Source: Gaeumannomyces sp. JS-464
Lineage: Eukaryota > Ascomycota > Sordariomycetes > Magnaporthales > Magnaporthaceae
Assembly: GCA_002197995.1 (NCBI GenBank)
Contig: NGZR01000009.1
Location: 868,001-932,000 of the forward strand
DNA: 64,000 nt
Reading direction: 5' to 3'
Below, one piece after another: positions 33,163 through 43,700 of the stretch. The translations under genes were made by a program, and so were the position numbers. The stretch's first letter is position 1. Each line of letters begins with the position of its first letter. The notes below the pieces were generated by a model that was not told where the DNA came from, searched no databases, and saw only the letters and a program-made list of their open reading frames with translations.

Positions 33163-33347
33163 GACGTGCCGCGCCGGTCGTCTTGGGGAGCAAAGAGAGA
33201 GAGATCCTCACCCACCGCGGCCAACAGGACAATCTCGACAGAACCCCCACCACGAGGATCACCGCCAATCCACAAGCACTTTGACTCCAGTCTCGACTCA
33301 AAGTCCTACACCAAATCCTCTAGTCAATCCCCCCGCCTCCTGTCAAG

Positions 33348-33929
33348 ATGAAGTCCTTCAGCGTCGTCCTCGCCGCCGTCGCGGCCCTGACCCCCGCCGC
33401 CATGGCCGCCGAGTGCTACGGAGGCGGCCGCCAGGGCAGCGACTTCCGCTACACCACCGTCTACAAGGGCGTCTGCAACGGCGGCACCAACGTCCAGACC
33501 CGAAACGACTGCGAGGGTGGCTGCTGCGTCGTGAGCACCGCCCAGTTCAAGGGCACCTCGGGAAGACGCGACAAGTGTGAGGTACGGGTTTTTTTTTGGG
33601 TTTTTTTTTTTTTTTTCACTTTGCTGCTCCTTTTTCGTTTTCGTGGTGGCCATACTAACCGCCGATTACAACCCGAGCAGGAAGCCATGAGCAACATCAT
33701 GAACCAGTGCGTCAAGCGCGGTCGCAGCGGCGGCGAGTGGCTGTGGAGCTTCAACGGCGTCACCCAGAACTACTACCTCGAGGGCCAGTGGGTCTGCGGC
33801 TTCAGCAAGCGCGACATGGACCGCGCCGCCCGCAGCGGTCTCATAATCGACGGCTCCTACACCGTCGAGGGCGGCTACGCCAAGAGGGAGGCCGCCGCGG
33901 CCGAGGCGGCGGCCGAGGAGTCGGCCTAA
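33348..33929 (+). CDS. Secreted cysteine-rich protein
   Basis: Two exons, 33348-33581 and 33681-33929. The 99-nt intron (GTACGG, T-rich middle, TACTAAC, GAGCAG) is a multiple of three, so an unspliced reading stays open, but the branch site and the loss of low-complexity Phe support splicing. The product is 160 aa with a signal peptide ending near residue 20 (MKSFSVVLAAVAALTPAAMA). Cysteines occur in ECYGGG, GVCNGG, NDCEGGCC, DKCE, QCVKRG and WVCGFS. The C-terminus is Ala/Glu-rich. A strong TATA box and a CA-rich leader suggest substantial expression. Function unknown; candidate secreted effector-type protein. Confidence 0.8.
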   Translation: MKSFSVVLAAVAALTPAAMAAECYGGGRQGSDFRYTTVYKGVCNGGTNVQTRNDCEGGCCVVSTAQFKGTSGRRDKCEVRVFFWVFFFFFTLLLLFRFRGGHTNRRLQPEQEAMSNIMNQCVKRGRSGGEWLWSFNGVTQNYYLEGQWVCGFSKRDMDRAARSGLIIDGSYTVEGGYAKREAAAAEAAAEESA

Positions 33930-34524
33930 GCGTCTCTGGTGGATGGAGTCGGTGTCACGGGAATTGGCATCCTCCTTTGTCAAACTGCGCAATCTCTCTG
34001 CTCTTGTCTTGGTCAGCCAGGCTATTGGCATGAGTGTTACGGACCAAGGATAGCGTTTGCCAAGTGAGAGGTGATTTTGTTCTGGTGATCTTCGGGAGAG
34101 AGTGGGAGAATGGGCCACTGTGACTTGCCGGCTTCTAGAGACAAAAGGAAAACTTGCGGTAGAGCTAATAGTTTGTCGGGGGTCAAAAACTCGTCTTTCG
34201 GCTTGTGGTAGGTAGATAATTGATACACAAAGGTGACGGCTTGAAAGCTTGCTGCAATAATGTCTCATATCAGGCATTTGGGGTATGGCAGGGTCACTTT
34301 TGGGCATTCACCGTTGTTAGTCGGAAAATCTCCCGGCGGAACGCGAATCGCTCCAATAATCATCATCCTTCTTCCCCGCGCCCACTTATCATCGTCAGCG
34401 TCGCGCCGAGCAGCCCAGCAGCCGGGGTCGGTCGGCCTTTGGTCGCCGAGTCTGCGGCGGGGCCTGCTTCCTTGGTGGGCTGCTCCAGTCTGGCGAGTGG
34501 GAGGTCCGCCGCCGCCACGGCGCG
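33930..34524. other. Intergenic, no gene seen
   Basis: Space between convergent genes. No credible frame. Confidence 0.5.
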
Positions 34525-35395
34525 CTACAGCTGGGGGTTTGGGCGAGGTGGTCGGACGCCCGCCACCGCGGTCGCGCTGCTACTCGCGCTCTCAATCCCT
34601 GCGGGTGGACGCGGCGAGGTCAAGTGGGAGCGGGGTGGTGCGGCCATGGGAAGCGCATGGACCGTCGTCGCTGTTGTCGTGTTGGGCCACCGTGATGCAG
34701 CGGTTGAAGTCGCCCGGATCTCCATAACCTTGGTAAGTCCGTCTGGAATCGCTGTGGGCGCGGTTTGCTCGAAATCTTGATATTGCCCCAAGAATTCAGG
34801 CTCCTCGTCTGCATCTTGCTCGTTTGCTGAGTGCTCGGGCTCGTCATCGTCGCCAGCTTCTTCTGGGTATTCTGTGGAAAAGGCGGGAAAGTTAGTGACT
34901 CGACAAACAATCAAGATGGAGAATTCTATGCACGGGGAACTTGATAATGCGCTGCAGTTAGCAGCGTATTAATCGAAGCCAGCCTCGCATGCAACGAATC
35001 CCTCAACTCGCGCAACTCCTTCTTGAACAGCGCCTATCCGGTCTTGCACCAGCTCCCGTCTCCCCTTCCTTGTAAAGTTTACGCTGGTACTTTTTTTTTT
35101 TTTTATCCTCTCCAGAAACGCGGCGATGGCGTCCGTGGACGGCATGACGATAAAGGACGCTGGGCTGACTGTGGCCAGGAGCAAGATGCCCGCGCCGCCC
35201 GAGGCGCTGTGCCCGCTCATCTGGCAGACCTGGATAAAGGCCTGCTGCATGGCGCACAGCTCGGCCATGGCCTCCTGGTACCTGACGCAGGCGCCGCGCG
35301 TGTCCGACATGATGCGGATCAGCTTGCACGTCATGTTGGCGCCCCCGATTAGGTCGCCGATCGGGTAGCCGAACGATACTTTTGGCGCTTGTTGC
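34525..35395 (-). pseudogene. STAND-type fungal N-terminal domain gene, disrupted
   Basis: The minus strand reads SFGYPIGDLIGG then RYQEAMAELCAMQQAFIQV, the N-terminal domain often found in front of fungal NLR/STAND and ankyrin proteins. After a 16-A tract and one missing base the conserved SWCKTG-x-ALFKKELREL RDSLHARLASINTLL segment follows. The position normally Trp in the WALF motif is TAG, which fits G-to-A (CpA to TpA on the plus strand). A CTAAC...CCACAG acceptor near 34870 leads into a Glu/Asp-rich exon (AGDDDEPEHSANEQDADEEP) and an unstructured tail. The expected start ATG before SFGY is replaced by GTA. With the nonsense codon, this looks non-functional. Confidence 0.6.
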
Positions 35396-36212
35396 GCGAC
35401 CCGTCGCGCGATATTTTGCTATCGCCAGTTTGTCGCGATGCTGTGGTAATTCTTTCGGCGCATTGTTCGCTGCCCACCAGGGGACTAAAATTGGGGAACG
35501 ATTGAAGGAGGCAAGAGCAATCAATCGTAAAGGATCAAATGGGGGCTGACAGCTCTCCCCATCTAGCACTTTACGAGATGACGAGACTGATTATGACAGC
35601 GGGCGGCCCCGGTTCCACCTCCTTCCTTTGCTTTTACCACCATTTTGCCATCTGGGAGGATTGGTGGCGGAGTCTCTGTCTGCATATGGGGGTAGCTCCA
35701 TTACCAAACCACGGCGCCGTGGTGGTGTGGAGGACGGCTACGTCTCTCGCACACAGGCACAGGCATGTAGAATTTTGGGGGGCGGGTGGCCAAGACGCGC
35801 TTGTCGGTTCAGGAATATGCGTCGTGCAGCCTGACCTCCGAGCCTCACTTTGCCGTGCCCAATAGAATCGCATGCAATGGCCTCAGATTGCCTGCGGCGG
35901 GAACCCCAAGGCCCACACACCCCGCTGCCTACAGAATTGACACCACTGAACACGCTGACCGCAGAGGCACCGCCTCGCGTAATTCGCCGATTGAGGCCTA
36001 TCATACCATGCTAGAATCGCATTCCCCATGCCAACAAAGCCCGAAAAGCCCTGGAGCAGTGGGGGCCAGACAACAGGCTGCAAACCTACCCACCACCACC
36101 ACCACCACTGTATATATGCAACAGCAGCCTAGCCTGATACTCCTCTTGGTTTCCCCCCTTCCTTGATGTTCCTCAAGGCCAGACTACTTCCAGGCAGGGC
36201 GCCCACTACGCC
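35396..36212. other. Divergent promoter region
   Basis: Between the minus-strand STAND-N pseudogene and the plus-strand gene at 36213. No credible frame. A (CCA)n stretch near 36090. Confidence 0.5.
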
Positions 36213-36512
36213 ATGTCCGGCGCCGAAGTGGTCGGCATCGTCCTCGGAATTGTCGGACTGTACCCTCTAGGCGAGAGACTGTACAAACGCGTTGCCAAGC
36301 ACTTCAAGGGCAGCCGGAACGACGGCGAGGGCGAAGCGCTTAAGAAGTCGCTGCAGTATGGCGGCCCGTCCATAAAGGGAAGCGTACGATCGAGACTTCC
36401 GGCGACTTGGTCCGGCTTTTGCAAAGGGAGATGGTCAGTAACCTCAATCTTCTTCTTTTTTTTTTATTTGTCACAGGCCGAAGAGCATAGTTTTTGACAC
36501 GACCATGCGTAC

Positions 36513-36556
<44 letters not shown>

Positions 36557-37187
36557 CGCACAAAATGGGCTCCTGCAGGAGCGCATCCGCCTCGACGACC
36601 GCCTGATCAGCCACCTGCTCGACCACGTCGACGGCGGCAAAAGCCGCCCGCCAGACTATCACGCGATGCACGGCGTCTCGCGCTCCGTCCGCCGCGGCAC
36701 AATCTCCGTTCTGACGGACCTGTACCAGCGCCAATCGCAGGCGGCCGCCCCGCGGCGCATGCCCGCGCTGCCCGCCCCTACGCCGTCGTCGTCGTCGTCG
36801 TCATCGCCGTCGTCCCGCAGAGCCAACTGCCGCGGGCGCGTCCAGTTTAGAAAGTCGAGCTTGCCGGTCCTGGGCGATGACAAGTGGGAGTGCGGCGGCT
36901 GCGGCTGGAGCTGCAGGATGGACCAGTCCTTCTACTATTATTCGTGGTTCAAGCACGACTGGGGCTCCGCGAGGATAAGCACATTTGGCCGCCAGAAGGA
37001 CCAGGATGGATACTTAACGCGCGACAAGCAACAGATGGAGTGGCTCGACTTTGCGAGGGTCTTTCACCACTGCCAAGGAGGTTCCAAGTGGAGGTGCGAT
37101 ATCTGTCCTGATCGGCCGGTCTTTAAGTGGTATAAGGAGATGGGGTTGCATGTTAAAGCGCGGCATAACCTGGCAGATGTATCCTAG
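36213..37187 (+). CDS. STAND-like N-terminal domain protein with C-terminal zinc finger
   Basis: Exon 1 (36213-36433) starts MSGAEVVGIVLGIVGLYPLG, a hydrophobic helix typical of fungal NLR-like N-terminal domains, then ALKKSLQYGGPSI. At a GGG run near 36378 one base is extra (or two are missing). The next frame gives AYDRDFRRLGPAFAKGD. The intron (36434-36552, GTCAGT donor) ends in 38 A before G, and exon 2 continues in frame with IAQNGLLQERIRLDDRLISH. The C-terminal half has CGGCGW and then WRCDICPD...GLHVKARH (C-x2-C...H-x4-H), a probable zinc-binding fold. Removing one base gives 855 nt (284 aa). Function unknown; the architecture suits an incompatibility-related role. Confidence 0.65.
36514..36551. 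repeat. A homopolymer (38 bp) at intron 3' end
   Basis: 38 A in a row; the last A with the following G forms the apparent 3' splice site of the host gene. Confidence 0.85.
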
Positions 37188-38539
37188 ATTTGGTTCGACG
37201 GTCGGGCCGGCTAGAGCCTATTCAGCATAGCTAAAAACTCGAGTCTGGTTGGCCCCCCAAAGTCCCCTAACTCTACCTACAAACTCGGATGTACTATCAC
37301 CAGTGCTTTGCTAAACAACCAGCTTTCCTGGAGTCGGACGTTTGGTCGCTGGCTTTCGCGGTGAGTGGATGCAGCAGTATTTCCCCTGTTGTTTTACTCC
37401 CATAATGCCATTCTTCCGTATGTTGGCTGCTGCATTGCTGTCACTTTCTTCTCTTCTTTCTGCTCCATTAATCTGCAGTTCTGCCAAATATTGAATACAA
37501 ACGACGTTAATATCGTCACCTGTGACGGATGTTCTGCGGGTGAGTAGCTCTCTGCTTGCTGCAAGCTCGCTGGCCCGCCCCCGGCCGCCTGGGTCGAGGC
37601 TCGGAATTCGTGAGGAAGCCCCGCCTCAGAGCCCCCACGTCGTGGGATCGAGACAAGGCGCGGGCCAGGTTCGCCAAGTGGTTGGCTGAATATGACGAGA
37701 ATGAAAGAGAGGACGCGTACGCAGCCTTCACGGGCCTGACCTAAAGGAGGATGACCACCTGGACAAAAGCGGACAGCCACGAGCGACGCGGCGGGCAAAC
37801 CCCACAAGGAGCGTCCGCGGCGATGTAAAACACTACCGCCTAGGCGCATGACCGTCGGCCAGGTCGTCGTCAACCAGCCCATAGTGCCCTCGTACGGCCC
37901 GAGCCCACAGCCGTCTACGGGCTCTCTCGGCACCCACAATCACCACGCCCTTATTAACCGGCAAAATTTTGACAAGCTGGCTCAGCTTGAACTTTTGTGA
38001 CTTTCTTTGTCCACAAAGTGGGCGAGCTGGCGCCGGCATCGTTTCGAAAAGTCCATGTATTTGTCCGTCCTCGCTTTTTTCGCCTTTTTTTTAATTTCTT
38101 TTCACCTGCCTTTTGTATTTTCTCTTCTTCTGCCTGCCGTCCACTTCCCTTTGTTTCCCCAACTTTTTCATTTACGCCTTTTTGTTTTGCTATTTGGCTT
38201 TCCTTATTTCGTTCACAACTCTTCTCCCATCCGGTCCATTCCTCCTCCGGCAACGAGTCCCGGCTTGATTCTCATATCATTCACACCATGCTTGAAATAA
38301 AATCACATAGTTTCCGGCAACTGCTGCTGATCAATACTGATTTCACGCAATGTTGCGCAACTATTATATCCCGCTAGGTGAACGGGCCTCCCCCTGAGAT
38401 TTTGGTCACGTAGATCCCTTTTGCCAGTCGGGAGGCACTAACTGCCCTCACAGGCTGGGTATTTTGCAGATAAATTGTTCACCACATGAGCTAGCCCCGA
38501 GCCCACGTAGCCTCCTACCTACTCCATCTCCTTTCTCGG

Positions 38540-38592
<53 letters not shown>

Positions 38593-38853
38593 TGGTCACT
38601 AGCAGCGCCTCGATATCAATCATGTTTCCAGAACATATTCTGTGGTTTTAAAAGTTACAATATATATAAGAATGCTTCAACATTATATCCACGTCTATAC
38701 CTATCCACGTCTATATCTAGGTCTATGTCTATATTGAGATGACTTGGCCCTGTCTATCTTACCCCTACTCTCCCCTTTCTTGTCCTTCTACCACTTCCTC
38801 ACCCTCTACTTGAACCATCCTCTACCCGAACCCCCCTCTGCCGCTCTCGCTCT
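37188..38853. other. Intergenic; possible short exon and microsatellite
   Basis: No complete gene. A segment at about 37480-37541 is bounded by CTGCAG and GTGAGT like an exon, and a frame near 37620-37743 ends ARFAKWLAEYDENEREDAYAAF. Neither can be assigned. Pyrimidine-rich DNA at 38070-38230, a compound microsatellite at 38545-38592, and degenerate CCACGTCTATA repeats near 38685-38735. Confidence 0.4.
38545..38592. repeat. Compound (AT)n(GT)n microsatellite
   Basis: 13 AT units (38545-38570) directly followed by 11 GT units (38571-38592). Confidence 0.95.
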
Positions 38854-39753
38854 CTAACCGGAGCTCGTGGCGGGCTCCTCGTCATAGGCACAGTCAAACT
38901 CGCCCTTCTTGGGACCGTTGACCACCGGCTTCTGGTTCATCGTCTCGATGAGATGCCTGGTGAAGTCGCCGTCCTTGAGGGCCAGGTGGGCGCTGCCAAA
39001 GTTGGCCTCGAGCAGCGTCTGGCGCAGCTTCTTGGTAGGGAACCCGTCCCACGAGATCAGGCTGCCGCGGAACCAGACTCCCCTGTGGTTCTCGATCTTG
39101 TCGTCGGCCTTCTCGGCGAAGCGGAGCGAGTGCGTGCCGCCCTTGTTGTGGTGCCGGTGGTAGACGATCTTGGGGTGCTTCCCGTCCATGCGCACGTCCT
39201 TGACCGCGCGCACATCGTATCCACCGTGCGCCGAAGCGCCGACGTACTCGACGCGCTCGTTTTTGTAAACGCCCCCCGCGCCGACATCGGACTTGGTCCA
39301 CACGATGACGTGCTCCCAGTCGTGCCTGTGGCTGCCGATGCCGAAGTAGGCGGCGGAGTCGCTGGCGAAGTAATAGGCGTACATGTAGGCGCACCAGCCG
39401 CGGTTACAGCGGCGGCGCGCGTACACGTTGTTGTTGTCGAGGTCTGAGGGGTGGCGGCAGCCAGCGGTGGGATGCCGGTAGTAGGGCTCTACGCCCTTGC
39501 TTATGACGCCGTCCTTGTCGATGGCGGGCCAGTTGTAGCAGCTGTCCGTGTCAAAGTCCATAGACGGCTGGAACGCGAGGTAGCGGTCCGATGCCTTCTC
39601 AGGGAGTGCCTTGGGGGCGCGATTAGCCTCTCGGACAGAGAGAGGCGTGTCAGAGAGAACTGGCGAGGCGGACGAGAGGCCTGCCTGCTGCTGGGTGATG
39701 GCAAGCACGGCGCAGAGCACGGCGCCCAGGCTGGAGGACTTGGTGTCGAGCAT
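38854..39753 (-). CDS. Necrosis- and ethylene-inducing-like protein (NLP, NPP1)
   Basis: An intact 299-aa frame from ATG 39753. An N-terminal hydrophobic leader (VLCAVLAITQQQAG) is followed by a pro-region and the NPP1 domain from about residue 65. The signature HRHDWE lies at residues 142-147. The residue before it is Ser rather than the usual Gly. Cysteines at about 72, 99, 116 and 121 suggest more than one disulfide. The family is secreted and, in cytolytic members, binds plant sphingolipids and damages dicot membranes through this metal-binding motif; many fungal members are not cytolytic. A TATA box lies 170 bases upstream. Activity of this member cannot be told from sequence. Confidence 0.9.
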   Translation of the reverse strand: MLDTKSSSLGAVLCAVLAITQQQAGLSSASPVLSDTPLSVREANRAPKALPEKASDRYLAFQPSMDFDTDSCYNWPAIDKDGVISKGVEPYYRHPTAGCRHPSDLDNNNVYARRRCNRGWCAYMYAYYFASDSAAYFGIGSHRHDWEHVIVWTKSDVGAGGVYKNERVEYVGASAHGGYDVRAVKDVRMDGKHPKIVYHRHHNKGGTHSLRFAEKADDKIENHRGVWFRGSLISWDGFPTKKLRQTLLEANFGSAHLALKDGDFTRHLIETMNQKPVVNGPKKGEFDCAYDEEPATSSG

Positions 39754-40745
39754 GTTGAAATGTTTTATGGAGGTTGAATGGGTGTACTCTTGACAACGAA
39801 GGATGGGAGGTAGTTGGGTTGGCCAGACTATTGTAGGCTTGAGAAGAGTGAGGAATGGGCTGTGTGGCTTGGTGATGATCGAGCCGGACCATCAACCGAG
39901 TCCCAAAGGATGTGCATATCTTATATAGATTCTCAGAGCCATAAACTGAAGCTATTGTGGCGTGAGAGAACAATGGCCGACTGCATCCAACGGGGCGCAG
40001 CAGGTCCACTCGTGCACGCTGCGTGGGGAGCTGAATGCCAGGGAAAATGTAGTGATCGGCGATTACCTGGAGACCCGCCGTGCAACCTCAGCTGGCACTT
40101 TTTTTGCTGCGAGTCGAGTGGGCGCTGCTCTGTGGGGAGACCCGGCCGAATCAATTGGCGATGCCAAGCCGTGGGTAAGCCACCGGCCGAGCTGGACAAG
40201 CTGAGGCTCTCTCGATTCCAGAGGTGCAGTTGGCCCGCGGGGTGGCCCGCCTGGTGGGACGGCACCAGCCGTCAGCGAAATGTGTGGCGGGGTCGCTGCA
40301 TGTCAGGCACGCCAGGCGGAGCGGGAGGGGTCATGCAAGGCCGGAGAACAGGGGCGGTTTGGGCAGCAGCTGGCTCGGCCAGGAGCACAAACGGCGGGCA
40401 GCCGGTGGCCGTGCGACGCGCTTGCATCGGCGTCCAGGGAGATAAGCACGGGGTGGCCGACAGCAGCAGGCGACGTTGTGCGACATTCTTTTGGTGTCGA
40501 AATCCCAGGGATGGAAGGGCGGTTGGTGATGTAAACGATTCATTGGCGGGTCAATCGAGTGCCAATTACAGGACCTGAGAGTCCAGGCTCCAAGATTTGG
40601 TGGGCAATGAGCACGACTACCCACGAGAGCACCTGCGCGCCCGCACACCATCTTTGCCCGAGACCATCATCCTCGAGACCAGTCTCGCGGCCGTCGCTCT
40701 CAGAGGCCAGCCCGGTGACGACTCTCCTTCATCCCCATGTCCCCC
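39754..40745. other. Intergenic; NLP promoter
   Basis: Contains the NLP TATA box. The rest shows no credible gene. Confidence 0.55.
39921..39927 (-). promoter_or_regulatory. TATA box of NLP gene
   Basis: TATATAA on the minus strand about 170 bases before the ATG at 39753. Confidence 0.55.
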
Positions 40746-43700
40746 CTAGCCGGAATCCGAAGAGTATCCGTCGTTTGAGGAGTCGAGGCGCCTGCTGATT
40801 GCCCTAGCCGCTGCGCGCAGCTTGCTTTCTTTCTTGGCGCCCGCTTCCACGAGTAGCCTCGCGACTGCCCTGACGCCGTTATCCATGGCCACGTGCAGCG
40901 GCGTCCGCCCCTTGTTATCCTTCGCCTCCTTGTCCGCGCCCGCTTCCACGAGTAGTCTTGTTATAACCTCGGCCCTGTCGGTCATGTTCATGTGTAGTGC
41001 CGTCCGCCCGTCGATATCCCCCGCCTTCGTGCCAGCACCCGCGCCAACTAGTAGTGTTGCTATGGCCTTGGTCCTGTTGGACATGACGGCTATATGTAGT
41101 GTCGTTTGCCCGTCGGCATCCCTCGCCTCCATGTTAGCGCCCGCGTCCACTAGCAGCTTCACGATGACGGTCTGATCATCGTAGCTGGTGGAAAAGTTTA
41201 TACAATAAATAGCCACCTGCAGCGGTGTCCGCCCTTCATTATCCTTCGCCTCCTTGTCCGCACCCGCCTTCACGAGTACTTGTACCGAACATTTGTACCC
41301 GAACATGGCGGCAGTATGTAGCGGCGTCCGCCCGGCGGCGTTCTTGACGTTCTTTTCAGCTCCCCCAGCCACAAGGAGCTCCAGGATGGTGTTTATGGGG
41401 TCTTCGCGTCCGTGTTTGACAGCTTCGTGCAAAACTGTTTCCCCATGACCATTTTTCGCATTCGTATTGGCGCCCGCCTCCACGAGCAGCCTCGTGACGG
41501 TAGGGGCTCTGCGTCCATACTTGGCCGCCAGGTATAGCGGCGTTTGCCCCCAATCATCCGTCGCTTCCTTGTCAGCACCAGCTTTTATAAGCAGTTCGAC
41601 AACTGCTTCGTGCTCATGGACAACCGCCACGTGCAGCGGCGTCCCATTGTTCATATTCCTCGCTTCCTTCTCAGCGCCCGCCTCCAGTAGCAGCTTCGCG
41701 ATGGCTTCGCTTCCGTATTCGGCGGCTAAATTATGTGGAGCGGCGTTTGTCCGTTATCATCTTTCGCCCCCTTTCCAGCGCCTGCCTTTACGAGCAGCTT
41801 TGCAATAAACTCGTGTTTGCGCTGGGCGGCTACGTGTAGCGGCGTCCTGCCAGCAAAGTCCTTCATCTTTGATGGCTTCTTGGCTAAGCAGCCGTTCGAC
41901 GACACCCGAACGGCCGTAAGCGACCGCATAGAAGAATGGCGCCCAGCCGTCTTCATCTCGCGCTTCGATGTTGGCCCCCTTGTCGACCAGATGTTGGACG
42001 GTGGTTTGGTGCCCGTATTTCGCAGCTAACGATATCGGCGTCCGTCCCGAGCTGTCCTTTTCATCCTTATCGGCGCCATGCTCGAGCAGCTTTCGAGTCG
42101 CAGTTCCGAGTCCGTGCTCTGCTGCAAACATAAGGAGCTTCCAACCCTGAGCCCTATCATCCAGATAAAAATCACCTGTTCTGTTGGTCAGCAGCTCGAT
42201 TAGCCCCTGTTGGCTGTTGATTGCTAAGCAGTGCAGCGGAGTCCAGCAGTTTGGGTCCGCGAAAAGCCATTAACGTCCTCGACGGGGAGAATCTCAACTG
42301 TCTTCGAATACCCGCTTATGCTCGCAAAATGTCGTGGCGTCCAGCCATACTTGTCTTTGGCCTTCATGTCCGCGCCGTGCTCGTGCAAGAGCCTGACCAT
42401 GCCATTCAGCCCATTTATCGCTGCAAAATGTGCCGGTGTCCATCCGACCTTGGAGTCTTTAACGTTAATGCTGGCACCGCGCTCGACCAAGAGCCTAGTC
42501 ACCTCTTCGTTGCCGCTCGCTGCCGCGAAGTGCAACGGTGTCCAGCCGACCTTGCAATCTTTCATGTTGGGGTTCGCTCCGTGCCCGACCAAAAGCTTGG
42601 TCACGTCTAAACTCCCGCCCATCGTCGCATAGTGCAGCGGCGTCAGATCGTTGCAACCCTTCACGTTGACATCGCGCCCAAGGAGGATTTCAGCGACTGG
42701 CCTGGATCCCATATGTGCCGCAATGTGCAGTGCGAGGTTCCTGTCGTTGTCCAGAACGGTTGCATCGCTTTCTGTTAGCAACCGTTTTGTAATAGCAGGA
42801 GAGCCTGACCAGGCGGCTCGATGCAGCGCGGTCTGCCTATTGTCGCATCTTGCGCCCAAGTCCCCCGAGGAGCGCCTTGAAGAAAACGTTTCTATCAACA
42901 GTTTCACCATCGGCTCATCTCCTCGTTCGGCCGCAAGGCGGAGCAGTTGCCCGCTGGATCGATGGGGTATCGCAGGGATAATCGGCTTGACCAGTCTCTG
43001 GACTTTGTCGTGCTACCCCCTCCAGACCGCTTGGTGCAGCAGGCTAGCTGTCGTTCTGTCGCTTTCGCTCTCATCACTTGGGTGGTCCAATGTGACGTCC
43101 TGGTCGCTCCCACCGCCCCGTATTATCACTATTTCTATGCGCCACTCCTCGGCTGATATGTGTTGACGAAAGTACAGCGCACCAACGTAGCGGTAGCGGC
43201 TTGGCTCCTGGGTCTGGTCCTGTTACATTTCTATTACAAGCAGAGCCCCTCCCACCGGCTCTTCTCCCGGCTCGGCCAAAAGGCGGCAGCGCTCAAGGTG
43301 CTTAAGGCCCTGCTCGAGGTGCCGCTGTATTAGGTGATGCGTGCCACTTCCCCAAAAGAGATTCTCCACAATCTTTTTGCTCGCCCGGCTTAGGCGCCAT
43401 TCCCCTTGAAGGCTTCCGTCTCTGGAAACGGTCAAGTGGGACCTGGAAGCCTGCGGCTGCAGAGGCATGCTGAATAGGCTGGTCGGGCACCAGTCGAAGC
43501 ATTTAGATATGGTCGCCGCGTTGTGAAATAGGTGCCCGTGGGAAAGCCGTCGTGCTCGGACCAGAATACGCCTGTAAATGTCCTGCTGGAGCTCCGTTGG
43601 GACGGTGCCTGTCAAAAGTGCCGCGATGATGGCCATGTCCTTGGGCCACGATGTATGGCGTGGGCCTAGAACTCTCAGGAGGTTGTTCAGGCTATTCGGG

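Noticed and set aside
38545..38592. Dinucleotide array considered as a CRISPR or functional repeat
   Set aside because: Simple (AT)n(GT)n with no spacers; a plain microsatellite.
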